From: Bin18 sp965200355
Lineage (GTDB): Bacteria; Desulfobacterota; Binatia; Bin18
Length of the DNA stretch: 64,000 bases
NCBI GenBank assembly: GCA_965200355.1
Contig: OZ241351.1
Location: forward strand, 1,860,001-1,924,000
Reading direction: 5' to 3'
Shown here: positions 8,769 to 17,359 of the stretch, piece by piece
Layout: each line of letters opens with the position of its first letter
How positions within the stretch are numbered: position 1 is the stretch's first letter
Translations under genes and position numbers: made by a program
The notes under the pieces: generated by a model
Seen by the model: only the letters and a program-made list of their open reading frames with translations
Told to the model about the DNA's origin: nothing
The model's database searches: none

Positions 8769-9232
8769 AATCCGAGTGTCCGATTCAGTTTTACGGTATC
8801 GATCATGTCGTGCTGCAAGTCACGGATGTCGAAAAGACTTTGCACTTTTATACGACGGTCCTGGGGCTGAGCGTTGAGCGGGTCATTGAAGACCTGGGGC
8901 TGTATCAGGTGCGGTGCGGTCGCAATCTGATTGACCTGCGCGTCCTGCCGGCAGGGAGCACGCTGGCGGAAAAAGACCAGCGTGGAGTCGATCATGTCTG
9001 TCTGCATATGCACGGTGATTTTGACGCCATTGTCCAGTATCTCAAGGACAACGCCGTCCCGATTACCTTCGGACCCGTCGAGCTGTACGGCGCAACCGGC
9101 TATGGCACCTCAGTCTACGTCACCGACCCCAACGGCCATACCCTTGAGCTGAAGGCCGACTATTCCCAATACCCGCTCAAGACGACCGTCAAAGGCGCGA
9201 TGGCCGGAGTGTCACGACCAGCTGCCCATTGA
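8765..9232 (+). CDS. VOC-superfamily (glyoxalase/extradiol dioxygenase fold) protein
   Basis: The 155-residue protein has the single-module vicinal-oxygen-chelate pattern: GIDHVVLQV at residues 11-19 with the first His, GVDHVCLHM in the middle with a second His, and GHTLELKA near the end with the Glu ligand. This can be a lyase, isomerase, thiol transferase or ring-cleaving subunit. The start overlaps the preceding stop (ATGA), so it belongs to the nicX-like operon. In that setting an isomerase or hydrolase step after ring opening, or an extradiol activity, are both possible. Confidence 0.88.
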   Translation: MKSECPIQFYGIDHVVLQVTDVEKTLHFYTTVLGLSVERVIEDLGLYQVRCGRNLIDLRVLPAGSTLAEKDQRGVDHVCLHMHGDFDAIVQYLKDNAVPITFGPVELYGATGYGTSVYVTDPNGHTLELKADYSQYPLKTTVKGAMAGVSRPAAH

Positions 9233-9256
9233 CCCGTTGATAGAGATGCCCTGCCC

Positions 9257-10396
9257 TCACGCCAGATTATACAGCCGGGCCACATTATCCCCAAGGATAC
9301 ACTGCTGTTCTTGCGGCGATAACGACGCAATGGCTTCTCTTGTCTCACCCAGCGCGTCAAGGCTGCCGTCCCAGTGCGGAAAGTCCGAGGCCCACACAAA
9401 GCGCTCAGCGCCATAGCGTTCGGCCATATAGGGAATGGTGGTTTCGTCCGGGTCAAACGAAATCCAGCACTGCCGGGCGAAGTACTCACTCGGCAGATGC
9501 TTGAGGCCGGTCTTATAACCGATTTTTTTGTACTTCGAGTCCCAGCGGTCCAAGGCGTGCGGAATCCAGCCAGCGCCGACTTCCAACAGGTTCACTTTCA
9601 GGGTGGGAAAGCGGTCGAAGACTGCACCCTGAAAGAGTGCGGCAAAGGCTGCCTGGACATCCGCCACAAGCGGCAAACACTGGAAATACACAAACGATGC
9701 GTCCATGAAGTCGGTGTTTTCCTGGGCAATCCACTGATGGCCGAGAAAGTCTTCATGGACCGCGGTGTGGAAACCGATAGACAGGTCGTGGTCTTGTAAC
9801 ACCGCCCAGAGCGGATCGTAGACCCGGTCCCAAAAGGCGCGTTTGCTCGCCGGGGCGGCGCAGACGAATACGCCTTTATGCCCGAGCTTTGCCACCCGCT
9901 TGACTTCTTCGATGGCCGCGTCAATGTCCAGCAGAACAATATGGGCAACCGGGATGAGCCGGTTCGGGTCAGCCGAACAGAAATCCAGAATCCAGTTGTT
10001 ATAGGCGCGGCAGTAGGCTGACGAGAGCTCGACATCGGTGAGGCCGGGCTCCCAGATGAGCCCGAGGGTGGGAAACAGCACCGAAACATCGATGCCGTCC
10101 TGGTCCATGAGCCGCAAGCGCGCCGGTGCCTCGTAGGCCCCTGGCGGACCGTCCTGATAGCCAAAGCGGCCTGGCACAAAAATGTCCCGCAAGGGCTGTC
10201 CGATGCCGGCCGCGGTTGGGCCGATGCCACGAGTAATGGGCAGCGGTTTATTCTCAACCACGAGGTATTCGACTCCATCAGCGCCGGTGTCCATCCGAAT
10301 GGCGCGCTCTTTGAACTTGGCTTCTAGGTAGTTTTGCCACAGATCGACCGGTTCCAGTATGTGTCCGTCCGCGTCAATGACTTTGCCTTCTCGCAT
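9257..10396 (-). CDS. PF04909-type amidohydrolase (metal-dependent TIM-barrel hydrolase/decarboxylase family)
   Basis: The 379-residue protein begins DADGHILEP, the modified metal motif of this amidohydrolase group, and has IGFHTAVHED mid-protein and WASDFPHWDG near the C-terminus with the conserved Asp. The family contains ACMSD-like decarboxylases and hydrolases of ring-cleavage products. The ATG at 10396 is chosen because AGGGAG precedes it and because DADGH starts within a few residues; a longer upstream reading lacks family similarity. It converges on the VOC gene and diverges from tupB. Substrate unknown. Confidence 0.88.
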   Translation of the reverse strand: MREGKVIDADGHILEPVDLWQNYLEAKFKERAIRMDTGADGVEYLVVENKPLPITRGIGPTAAGIGQPLRDIFVPGRFGYQDGPPGAYEAPARLRLMDQDGIDVSVLFPTLGLIWEPGLTDVELSSAYCRAYNNWILDFCSADPNRLIPVAHIVLLDIDAAIEEVKRVAKLGHKGVFVCAAPASKRAFWDRVYDPLWAVLQDHDLSIGFHTAVHEDFLGHQWIAQENTDFMDASFVYFQCLPLVADVQAAFAALFQGAVFDRFPTLKVNLLEVGAGWIPHALDRWDSKYKKIGYKTGLKHLPSEYFARQCWISFDPDETTIPYMAERYGAERFVWASDFPHWDGSLDALGETREAIASLSPQEQQCILGDNVARLYNLA

Positions 10397-10465
10397 ATTG
10401 TCTCCCTGCCCCTGACGTATAGCGTATTTCCGCAAACTGAAACACGCCCCCTTCTCTTGCCACCT

Positions 10466-10498
10466 GTATTTGACAGAAGCCGCCGGTATTTGACAGAA
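10466..10498 (+). promoter_or_regulatory. Direct repeat (2 x GTATTTGACAGAA, 20-bp period) upstream of tupB
   Basis: Two identical 13-mers begin at 10466 and 10486, exactly 20 bp apart, i.e. about two helical turns. They lie between the amidohydrolase start and tupB; CATAAT at 10532-10537 is a possible -10. Spacing suggests a regulator-binding site rather than chance. Confidence 0.45.
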
Positions 10499-10560
10499 AA
10501 AGCTTGATCCTTTACCGACATGGTTGACTGGCATAATCGCGTTCGTGAGAGAGCAGGTCC

Positions 10561-11268
10561 ATGCAAGATTTCGGACAGGCGTTTGCCTTGGCCTTTCGGC
10601 TCATCGTTTCTGCCGACCCCACGCTGAGTGAGGTTATCCTCCTTTCTTTGCGCGTGAGTCTCAGTGCGGTCGCCATCGCCAGCGTGCTTGGTCTTGGCAT
10701 AGGGGCAACGGTCGGTATTCTCCGTTTCCCCGGACGTGGCACGTGCATTGTCTGCTTAAACGCGCTGATGGGCCTCCCCCCGGTGGTGGTTGGCCTGCTG
10801 GTCTATATGATGCTGTCCAATGCTGGTCCACTCGGCTGGCTCCACCTCTTGTATTCTCCGGCGGCGATGATTATTGCGCAGACCGTTTTAGTCACCCCCA
10901 TTATTGCCGGCCTATCCAGGCAGGTCATAGAGGACCTCTATAGCGAATACCGAGAGCAGTTCTTATCGCTGGGGGTTCCGCCGAAGACGGCTGTTGTGGC
11001 CCTGTTGTGGGACGCGCGGTATAGCCTGCTGACCGTTGCCCTGGCTGGCTTTGGGCGGGCCGTTGCGGAAGTGGGGGCGGTCATCATCGTGGGCGGCAAT
11101 ATCAAGCACGTCACACGGGTGATGACGACCGCCATTGCGCTGGAAACCGCCAAGGGAGACTTGGCTCTTGCCCTGGCGCTGGGTCTGATTCTCATGCTGA
11201 TTGCGCTGAGCGTCAACGCCACCGTGTCGCTCCTGCGCCTCGGCGCGTCCAACCGAGCCTATGCCTAG
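10561..11268 (+). CDS. tupB: Tungstate ABC transporter permease
   Basis: This 235-residue integral membrane protein shows at least five hydrophobic segments and the permease EAA-type loop around AVAEVGAVIIVGGNIKH, followed by TRVMTTAIALETAKGD, which is typical of TupB/WtpB-like permeases. It works with the ATPase encoded next (8-bp overlap) and the periplasmic protein after it. The importer supplies tungstate, or possibly molybdate, for pterin enzymes such as the molybdenum hydroxylase at 3590-5974. Start chosen by GCAGG shortly upstream. Confidence 0.92.
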   Translation: MQDFGQAFALAFRLIVSADPTLSEVILLSLRVSLSAVAIASVLGLGIGATVGILRFPGRGTCIVCLNALMGLPPVVVGLLVYMMLSNAGPLGWLHLLYSPAAMIIAQTVLVTPIIAGLSRQVIEDLYSEYREQFLSLGVPPKTAVVALLWDARYSLLTVALAGFGRAVAEVGAVIIVGGNIKHVTRVMTTAIALETAKGDLALALALGLILMLIALSVNATVSLLRLGASNRAYA

Positions 11269-12031
11269 CGCTGGAGAAAGCCCGCAACGAGAGCGCGCAT
11301 CGACCGACGTGGCGCAGTCCTTATTCCCCCTCACGGTGCGTCAGCTCGTGTACAGCGTGGGCAACCAACGCCTCATTGATGGGCTCGACCTGACCATTGA
11401 GCAGGACAGACGCACGATCATCATGGGTCCGAACGGCGCCGGCAAGAGCCTCCTGCTACGACTCCTGCACGGCTTGCTGACCCCAACCACAGGAGATATC
11501 CGCTGGGGACAAACCCCACGAGTAGACCAGGCGCGGCAGCGCCAAGCCCTGGTGTTCCAGCGCCCGGTCTTACTCCGGCGCTCGGTTGGGGCGAACCTGC
11601 GCTTCGTGCTCAAGCTGCGAAAGTACGGACGGACCGAAAGAGAGGCGCGGCTGGGCCACATCCTGGCCCTGGCCGGCCTGTCACATCTGGTGGACCGGCC
11701 GGCCAGGGTCCTGTCTCAAGGCGAGCAACAACGGGTCGCCATTGCGCGCGCCCTGGTCCTTGAACCGGAGGCGCTGCTGCTTGACGAACCAACTGGCAGT
11801 CTGGACCCGGTGTCCGTCAAAGCGATTGAAACGCTGATACTTGCCGCGCATCGGCGTGGAACGAAAATTATCCTGGTGACGCACGACAGGGGTCAGGCCC
11901 GCCGCCTCGCAGACGAGGTGGTTTTTCTCTCTCAAGGCCGGGTCGTTGAACATACCTCTGCGTCTCAGTTCTTTCAGCAGCCCCGCTCGGAAGAAGCGCA
12001 AGCCTATGCGGCCGGCCGTATCGTGTTATGA
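11261..12031 (+). CDS. tupC: Tungstate ABC transporter ATP-binding protein
   Basis: The 256-residue ATPase has Walker A GPNGAGKS, the Q-loop region LVFQRPVLL, signature LSQGEQQRVAIARAL, Walker B LLLDEPTGSLD and the switch His in LVTHD. The start overlaps the permease gene by 8 bp, and the stop lies 7 bp before the start of the binding-protein gene, so the three are one operon. It lacks the long C-terminal TOBE domain of ModC, as expected for TupC. Confidence 0.93.
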   Translation: MPSAGESPQRERASTDVAQSLFPLTVRQLVYSVGNQRLIDGLDLTIEQDRRTIIMGPNGAGKSLLLRLLHGLLTPTTGDIRWGQTPRVDQARQRQALVFQRPVLLRRSVGANLRFVLKLRKYGRTEREARLGHILALAGLSHLVDRPARVLSQGEQQRVAIARALVLEPEALLLDEPTGSLDPVSVKAIETLILAAHRRGTKIILVTHDRGQARRLADEVVFLSQGRVVEHTSASQFFQQPRSEEAQAYAAGRIVL

Positions 12032-12038
12032 GGCACAC

Positions 12039-12875
12039 ATGCCTATCCGACTAGGGCACGCCCTGACCCTTTTCTGCCTGACGCTGGGGCTGCTCTTCAG
12101 CACGAGCAGTCAGGCCGAGGAGCGCTTTATTATTCTCCAGTCAACGACCTCGACCCAGAACTCCGGCTTGTTTGAGGCGATATTGCCCCGTTTTCAGGCC
12201 AAGACCGGAATCGCCGTCCGCGTGGTCGCGGTCGGTACGGGGCAGGCGCTCAAGAATGCCCGTAACGGCGATGGCGATGTGGTGCTGGTCCATGCGGAGC
12301 CTGAGGAAAAAACCTTTGTGGCTGCCGGCTGGGGAGTGCAGCGCTCGAATGTCATGTATAACGATTTTGTGATTGTGGGGCCGGCGAACGATCCGGCCGA
12401 CATCCGCGGTCTACTGGGGGCCGGCGTAGCGCTCAGAAAAATCGCCCACACCCAGGCCGCCTTTGTGTCGCGTGGCGATGAGAGCGGCACCCATAAAAAA
12501 GAGCAAGCCTTATGGAAAGTCGCCGCGGTTGATCCGCGGCAGGCCACCGGGACCTGGTATCGGGAGGCCGGCGCTGGCATGGGGGCCACCCTGAATATCG
12601 CGGTCGGGATGCGGGCCTATACGCTGACCGACCGTGCCACTTGGTTGAGTTTTCGGAACAAGGCTGACTTCACGACCCTGGTAGAAGGAGACCCCCAGCT
12701 TTTCAATCAATACGGGGTGCTCCTGGTGAATCCAGCGAAACATCCGCATGTGAAGGCCGACCTGGGCCGGCAGTTCATCGACTGGCTGGTTGGGCCGGAG
12801 GGCCAACGTCTGATTGCCGACCATACCATCGCCGGCCAGCCACTCTTTTTTCCCAACGCTCCAAGAGAAGAGTAA
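12039..12875 (+). CDS. tupA: Tungstate-binding periplasmic protein
   Basis: The 278-residue product starts with a Sec signal peptide (charged start, hydrophobic core, likely cleavage after SSQA). The mature protein opens with the oxyanion motif STTSTQNSGL characteristic of TupA, followed by VVAVGTGQAL and a second binding segment with SRGDESGTHKKE. It captures tungstate in the periplasm and passes it to TupBC. The ATG at 12039 is preferred over in-frame starts inside tupC because it gives a clean signal peptide. Order here is B-C-A. Confidence 0.93.
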   Translation: MPIRLGHALTLFCLTLGLLFSTSSQAEERFIILQSTTSTQNSGLFEAILPRFQAKTGIAVRVVAVGTGQALKNARNGDGDVVLVHAEPEEKTFVAAGWGVQRSNVMYNDFVIVGPANDPADIRGLLGAGVALRKIAHTQAAFVSRGDESGTHKKEQALWKVAAVDPRQATGTWYREAGAGMGATLNIAVGMRAYTLTDRATWLSFRNKADFTTLVEGDPQLFNQYGVLLVNPAKHPHVKADLGRQFIDWLVGPEGQRLIADHTIAGQPLFFPNAPREE

Positions 12876-12888
12876 GCCGGAGGGAGAT

Positions 12889-12972
12889 ATGGTCACAGGA
12901 AGCTGTCACTGCCAGACCGTTCGATTTGCAATCACTGGCACGGTGTATGGACCGAGTGCGCTGGGGACCTGA
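12889..12972 (+). pseudogene. N-terminal remnant of a GFA/CENP-V-type zinc protein
   Basis: A strong Shine-Dalgarno sequence (GGAGGGAG) and ATG begin a 27-residue frame, GSCHCQTVRFAITG near its start, which is the classic opening of the glutathione-dependent formaldehyde-activating (GFA) family with its CxC zinc ligands. The frame stops after ALGT, where a normal member has more than 110 residues. No continuation is found before hpt. I call it a truncated gene head; a functional micro-protein is possible but unlikely. Confidence 0.6.
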
Positions 12973-13003
12973 GCAGAGCCCGTGCGCAGCAGGAGCGACT
13001 GAC

Positions 13004-13543
13004 GTGACGAAGGATATTGAGCGTATCCTGTTCACAGAGACAGATATTCGAGTCGGCCTGAGCCGCCTTGCCCAGGAAGTCACGGCCTATTATCAGAACG
13101 CGCCCTGTACGGTGGTATCGGTACTCAAAGGAGCCTGTCTCTTTACGGCTGATGTCATCCGTCAGTTGCCCTTTCCGCTTCGCCTCAGCTTTGCCGCGGT
13201 ATCGAGCTATGGAGAGGGGACAACGAGTGGCAGGCTCAGCCTGGACTATTTTCCGACCGACCAGGAAATCCGGGCGCAACGTATTCTCTTGGTTGATGAC
13301 ATCCTTGATACGGGCCGGACGCTCGCTTTTCTCCGCTCAACCCTATTGAAACAAGGCGCACGTGAGGTCAAGACCTGTGTGTTGCTCGATAAACCCGGCC
13401 GGCGGAGAGTCGAGCATGAGGCCGACTTTCGCGCTTTTGTTATCGAAGACGTGTTTGTGGTGGGCTATGGGCTTGATTTTGCCGGTCGTTACCGCAATCT
13501 GCCGTATATCGCCGTCTTACGACCCGAGGTCTGCGCTGAATAA
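13004..13543 (+). CDS. hpt: Hypoxanthine phosphoribosyltransferase
   Basis: The 179-residue enzyme has VLKGACLFTADVIRQLP (flexible loop side), the SYGEGTTSG segment and the PRPP-binding signature ILLVDDILDTGRTL, followed by VGYGLDFAGRYRNLPYI, all diagnostic of bacterial Hpt. It converts hypoxanthine (and guanine) plus PRPP to the nucleotide in purine salvage. The GTG at 13004 is chosen because AGGAG lies 8 bp upstream and the reading begins with the usual KDIERILFTE. It ends at a strong bidirectional hairpin. Confidence 0.93.
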   Translation: MTKDIERILFTETDIRVGLSRLAQEVTAYYQNAPCTVVSVLKGACLFTADVIRQLPFPLRLSFAAVSSYGEGTTSGRLSLDYFPTDQEIRAQRILLVDDILDTGRTLAFLRSTLLKQGAREVKTCVLLDKPGRRRVEHEADFRAFVIEDVFVVGYGLDFAGRYRNLPYIAVLRPEVCAE

Positions 13544-13545
13544 TA

Positions 13546-13577
13546 AAGAGGGCTGGACGATAGCGCCCAGCCCTCTT
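13546..13577. terminator. Bidirectional rho-independent terminator
   Basis: An 11-bp perfect stem, AAGAGGGCTGG with CCAGCCCTCTT, and a 10-base loop lie 2 bp after the hpt stop. The convergent DyP gene ends on the other side, and the minus-strand product continues into an AT-rich stretch, so it can serve both genes. Confidence 0.8.
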
Positions 13578-13604
13578 CTTATCGACAAAACGGCCGGTGA
13601 CTGT

Positions 13605-14525
13605 TTACGACAGCGCAGTGTCGAGCGTTTCTACCGACGGAGCGAAGTAGAACGAACCGGAGGCCGGGTTGCTGTACGAGGTGAGCCGGTCCCGTTCCTG
13701 ACCGTCCATGCCGTACATGGCCCGCATCCGCTCACGCAACGGGGCCTGGCTCTTGCAGAAGGCCATGAAGTACAGGCCAACCGTGCCATCGTGGAAGGCG
13801 TACGGAGTCGAACGGCGCGAAATCTCATCCCGCTTAGGGGTGCTGTCGTCACCCGTTCTGCCCTCTCTCAACTCGACGTGCGAGAGGTGAGAAGGGGAGG
13901 GCTGAGGGGACAGGCGGGTTGAGTCGGCCTTGGTCCGGCCAAAGACCTTTTCCTGCTCTTCAACGGGCAGCAGGTTGAAAGCTTCCAGGTCATGAATCCA
14001 GCGTTGGGAAATGATAAAGCTCCCGCCGGCGCCCGGCTCGCCATCAGGAACGATAGCAACTTCAACATCCCGCTCGGGCTCGGGGTTGCCGGTGCCATCT
14101 TTGAAACCAGACAGGTCAAGCGAGTCGCCAAAGATGAAAGTCATGGTCTCGCGCGCCACCCGCATATGCCCCTTCAGGGCTTCCCGGGCGTCCCACTGGG
14201 CTTTCCAGACTTCGTCCTTTTTCTCGCTGTTCAGCCAAAAAAGGAGTTCTTCCTGGGTTCCTTTGGCTTCCTTGCCACTGCCATCAATCGACCGGAACGT
14301 TTCGTAGGGCTGGAAATCGTTCGGCACGTCGGCTGTCAGGTCCGAGAGGAGTGATGGTCCGAGGCCGATGGTCAGATTGATGCCTTTGTCGGCACAGTCT
14401 TTCCGCAACTGCTGGACCGCAGATTTGATCACGCCCATATCGGCCCCGTCCAGGCGACTGAGATGGACATACCACTGATGCTGGCCCATATTTCTATTGA
14501 GAACTGCTGGTTGGGGTGTTGCCAT
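13605..14525 (-). CDS. DyP-type heme peroxidase (second copy)
   Basis: The 306-residue protein has GFKDGTGNPEP with the catalytic Asp, FIISQRWIHDLEAFN, VFGRTKADSTRL and RRSTPYAFHDGTVGLYFMAF, typical of class P/YfeX-like DyP peroxidases. The distal Asp/Arg pair and heme-ligand His regions are intact. It is not a recent duplicate of the DyP at 1970-2902, because only motifs are shared. AAGGAGG precedes the ATG and a good promoter lies 45-75 bp upstream. No signal peptide or encapsulin-targeting tail neighbour is seen. Confidence 0.92.
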   Translation of the reverse strand: MATPQPAVLNRNMGQHQWYVHLSRLDGADMGVIKSAVQQLRKDCADKGINLTIGLGPSLLSDLTADVPNDFQPYETFRSIDGSGKEAKGTQEELLFWLNSEKKDEVWKAQWDAREALKGHMRVARETMTFIFGDSLDLSGFKDGTGNPEPERDVEVAIVPDGEPGAGGSFIISQRWIHDLEAFNLLPVEEQEKVFGRTKADSTRLSPQPSPSHLSHVELREGRTGDDSTPKRDEISRRSTPYAFHDGTVGLYFMAFCKSQAPLRERMRAMYGMDGQERDRLTSYSNPASGSFYFAPSVETLDTALS

Positions 14526-14569
14526 AAGGTCCTCCTTACCTCCAAGTTGTTGAGAATTAATACGAGGTC

Positions 14570-14599
14570 ATCTTATTTGAGAGCACTCAGGGCTGTCAA
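14570..14599 (-). promoter_or_regulatory. Sigma-70-like promoter for the second DyP gene
   Basis: Reading the minus strand, TTGACA (14599-14594) and TAAGAT (14575-14570) are 18 bp apart and lie about 45 bp before the DyP start codon. Confidence 0.6.
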
Positions 14600-14642
14600 G
14601 ATATGAAGCGCTTCTCAGGGTCGCTACGCGCGGGGCATCTGA

Positions 14643-16010
14643 TTACACAGCTTGCGGTGGTGTTCTCGGCTGGAGCGCAGCGATGAGAGCGTCTTCACTC
14701 AGCGCTTGCTGCTCCCCGGTTGCCAAGTCCTTCAGGGTATAGCGCTGACGTGCAACCTCGTCTGGGCCGAGAATGAGCACATAGGGAATCTGCTGAGCAT
14801 CTGCGGCTGAGAGCTGGCGCTTGAGCTTGGTCTGTTCTGGATAGACCTCAACCGGAATGCCGGCCTGACGGAGGCGCGAGGCCAGCCCAACCGCCGGTGG
14901 CAGCGGGGTATCGGGCAGCACGCATATCATGACTTGGGCGGTCAATTGCAGGGCCGGAAACATATTCCGCTCTTCCATTAAGAGCAGAATCCGTTCCAAA
15001 CCCAGGGAGAAGCCCACCGCCGGCACCTGCTTATGGCTGAACATGCCGACCAAATTATCGTAGCGTCCGCCGCCGCCGAGGGAGCCGCTGAAGTCGGTTG
15101 AGACGATCTCAAAGATGGGGCCGGTATAATAGCTCAGCCCCCGTGCCAGCGCTGGAGCCAAGCGGATATGCCCACCTGCTGGGGCCTCCCGAGTCAGGGA
15201 GACCAGCGTTTCAAGCTCATCAAGCGCTCGCTGCGCCTCGGGCTGTAATAGCTGGCCGCGCAAAGCTGCGAAGACGGCGCGGTTGCTCATCTCCGAGGTG
15301 TGCGTTGTCAGGGCAAGCAGCCCTTGGGCCGACTTCTCGTTCACGCCGCGTTGCCTGAGTTCTGCCTGTACGCCGTCAACGCCGATTTTATCCAGCTTAT
15401 CAATGGCGACCAGAGCCGACCCCTCAAGGCTGGGGTCTATGCCAGCGGCTTCAATCATGCTGCGCAGGAGCACCCGGTGGTTGAGTGTCATGGAGAAATT
15501 TGAAAAACCGAGATCAAGCAGCGCGCTGCTGACGGCGTTCATCACTTCTACTTCGGCCAGGAGTGACGTGGTGCCGGTCAGGTCAACATCGCACTGATAG
15601 AACTCACGAAAACGGCCTTTTGCCGGGCGGTCCGCCCGCCAGACGGGCTGAATCTGGTAACGCTTGAACACCTTGGGCAGGCGATTGCCGTACTGAGCCA
15701 CGACGCGCGCGAACGGAACGGTGAGATCATAGCGCAACCCGAGCTCAGCCAGGTCTCCAGCTTCGGGGGCCGGTTTTTCCAGGGCACGGGTCAGTTTGTC
15801 GCCCCGGTGGAGGAGACGAAAGAGGAGCTGGTCCCCCTCCTCGCCATACTTGCCCAATAGGGTGGTCAGGTTTTCGAGGGCCGGCGTTTCGAGGGGCAGA
15901 AAACCGTAGCGCTGAAAGCTGTTCTCGATCTTCGTCACAACGTAGCGTCGTTTGGCCACAGTCTCGGGTAAATAATCTCGTGTGCCGCTCGGCGGCTTGG
16001 TGCTCGGCAT
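14643..16010 (-). CDS. hisS: Histidyl-tRNA synthetase
   Basis: The 455-residue class II synthetase opens GTRDYLPE, carries motif 2 around RYQIQPVWRADRPAKGRFREFYQCD, the histidine-specific RGLSYYTGPIFEI and GGGRYDNL, motif 3 in VGFSLGLERIL, and a C-terminal anticodon-binding domain ending after QALSEDAL. It charges tRNA-His with histidine. It is the clearest housekeeping marker in the window and could be used for phylogenetic placement. It stands alone on the minus strand. Confidence 0.97.
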   Translation of the reverse strand: MPSTKPPSGTRDYLPETVAKRRYVVTKIENSFQRYGFLPLETPALENLTTLLGKYGEEGDQLLFRLLHRGDKLTRALEKPAPEAGDLAELGLRYDLTVPFARVVAQYGNRLPKVFKRYQIQPVWRADRPAKGRFREFYQCDVDLTGTTSLLAEVEVMNAVSSALLDLGFSNFSMTLNHRVLLRSMIEAAGIDPSLEGSALVAIDKLDKIGVDGVQAELRQRGVNEKSAQGLLALTTHTSEMSNRAVFAALRGQLLQPEAQRALDELETLVSLTREAPAGGHIRLAPALARGLSYYTGPIFEIVSTDFSGSLGGGGRYDNLVGMFSHKQVPAVGFSLGLERILLLMEERNMFPALQLTAQVMICVLPDTPLPPAVGLASRLRQAGIPVEVYPEQTKLKRQLSAADAQQIPYVLILGPDEVARQRYTLKDLATGEQQALSEDALIAALQPRTPPQAV

Positions 16011-16192
16011 ACGCTCACCTCGAACAGAAATGATACCGGAATGTATCCGTTCCGAAGAGCGCTGTCAGGGCCGTAGCAACGTCTACACCCCTGGGTCCCT
16101 TCCCTCGCAAAACCCTTGCCCAAGCGAGCCGGGTAGGCTAAGGATGATACTTCGTTTCAATTCACACCACCCAAAAACGGAGGGAATGCAGA

Positions 16193-17349
16193 ATGGCCGC
16201 AAACGGACAGTTTCCCTATAGCGGAGCGGTTGATGCCGACGGACATATCCTGGAGCCACCTGATACCTGGGAGAAGTATATCCATCCCAAATATAAAGAG
16301 CGGGCCATCCGCCTGCATATCGATGCCGACGGGCTTGAGGTCCTGGAGTTGGATGGACGCCCCGCGAAGTATTCTCAGCCGGGACAATTGGCCCAGTTCG
16401 GGGCGATGGGAAAGACATCGAAAGAAGAAACCGAACCCCACCCGACCGCACCTATGTTGGTGAAGCGCCCTTCGGTTCTATGTCTCCCACAGAGCGGCTG
16501 GCCCGTATGGACCAAGAGGGCTTAGAGAAAGCCATTATCTACCCAAGTCTGGGCCTCTTATGGGAGACCGAAGAGGTTGACGGCCTGGACCTCCAGGCGG
16601 CTTACGCCGAGGCGTATAACCGCTGGGTGGTTGATTTCTGCTCCGACTCCGCTGGGCGACTCATTCCGATTGCCCATATCTCGATGGGGGATGGGCAGGT
16701 GGCGGCCCAGGAACTGGAACGGGCGGTGCGCGCCGGGGCCAAGGGGGCGTTCTTCGTGCCGTTCACGCCAACCAATAAATCTCACGCCCACCCGGACTAT
16801 GACCCGTTCTGGGCCACGGCCCAGGAGTTGGACGTCCCGGTCGGCATTCACCCCAGCGGCGAGCCGCCCGCCAAGCGGGTGCACCAACGCTTCAAGGATA
16901 TGCAGAAATGGGCGCTGTGGCATTATAATGTGCACGGTGCGCAGGGACCGCTCCAAGCGTTTACGGCGATGTTCCAGTACGGCCTGTTCGAGCGTTTTCC
17001 CAAGATCAAGGTGGTGGTGCTGGAATCGGGCGCGGGCTGGGCCGGCTATCTGCTCAACCGTATGGACGCGGTGTTTGACAGTCCCCTGGGCGATACGGTG
17101 AAGCTCAAAGAAAAACCGAGCTATTATTTTTATCGCAACTGCTGGATTTCTGGCGACCCGGATGAAAAAGCCTTTGGTCATGTGGTGGACTTTGTGGGGG
17201 CAGATAAATTCTTCTGGGCTTCTGATTTTCCGCACCCCGACCACCCGGACAACTATATGACCGAGTTGGCCGCGCTGGTTGAGCCCATGTCTGAGGCAAC
17301 GCGGCAGAAGGTCATTGGCCAGAACGCGGCGCACGTCTACGGTCTATAG
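16193..17349 (+). pseudogene. PF04909-type amidohydrolase with a single-base frameshift
   Basis: The first 70-odd residues (DADGHILEPPDTWEKYI) are in one frame and the rest (TYVGEAPFGSM, YPSLGLLWE, VGIHPSG, WASDFPHPDH) in another. The switch maps to ATGGGAAAGAC at 16406-16416: adding one G to the GGG run restores MGKDIERR and joins both parts into a protein of about 385 residues. Catalytic motifs are otherwise intact, so this is a very recent lesion or a sequencing/assembly error. A strong GGAGGG site precedes the ATG. It sits 10 bp before a DUF3237 gene and probably formed an operon with it. Confidence 0.85.
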
Positions 17350-17359
17350 GAGGTGAGCG

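Noticed and set aside
11946..12038. An in-frame upstream start for TupA inside tupC.
   Set aside because: It would place about 30 non-hydrophobic residues before the signal peptide; the ATG at 12039 gives a clean signal peptide and sits just after the tupC stop.
13855..13920. A Ser/Pro-rich segment in the second DyP protein thought to be an inserted repeat.
   Set aside because: The reading frame is continuous and homologues I recall have a variable loop of this kind at the same place.
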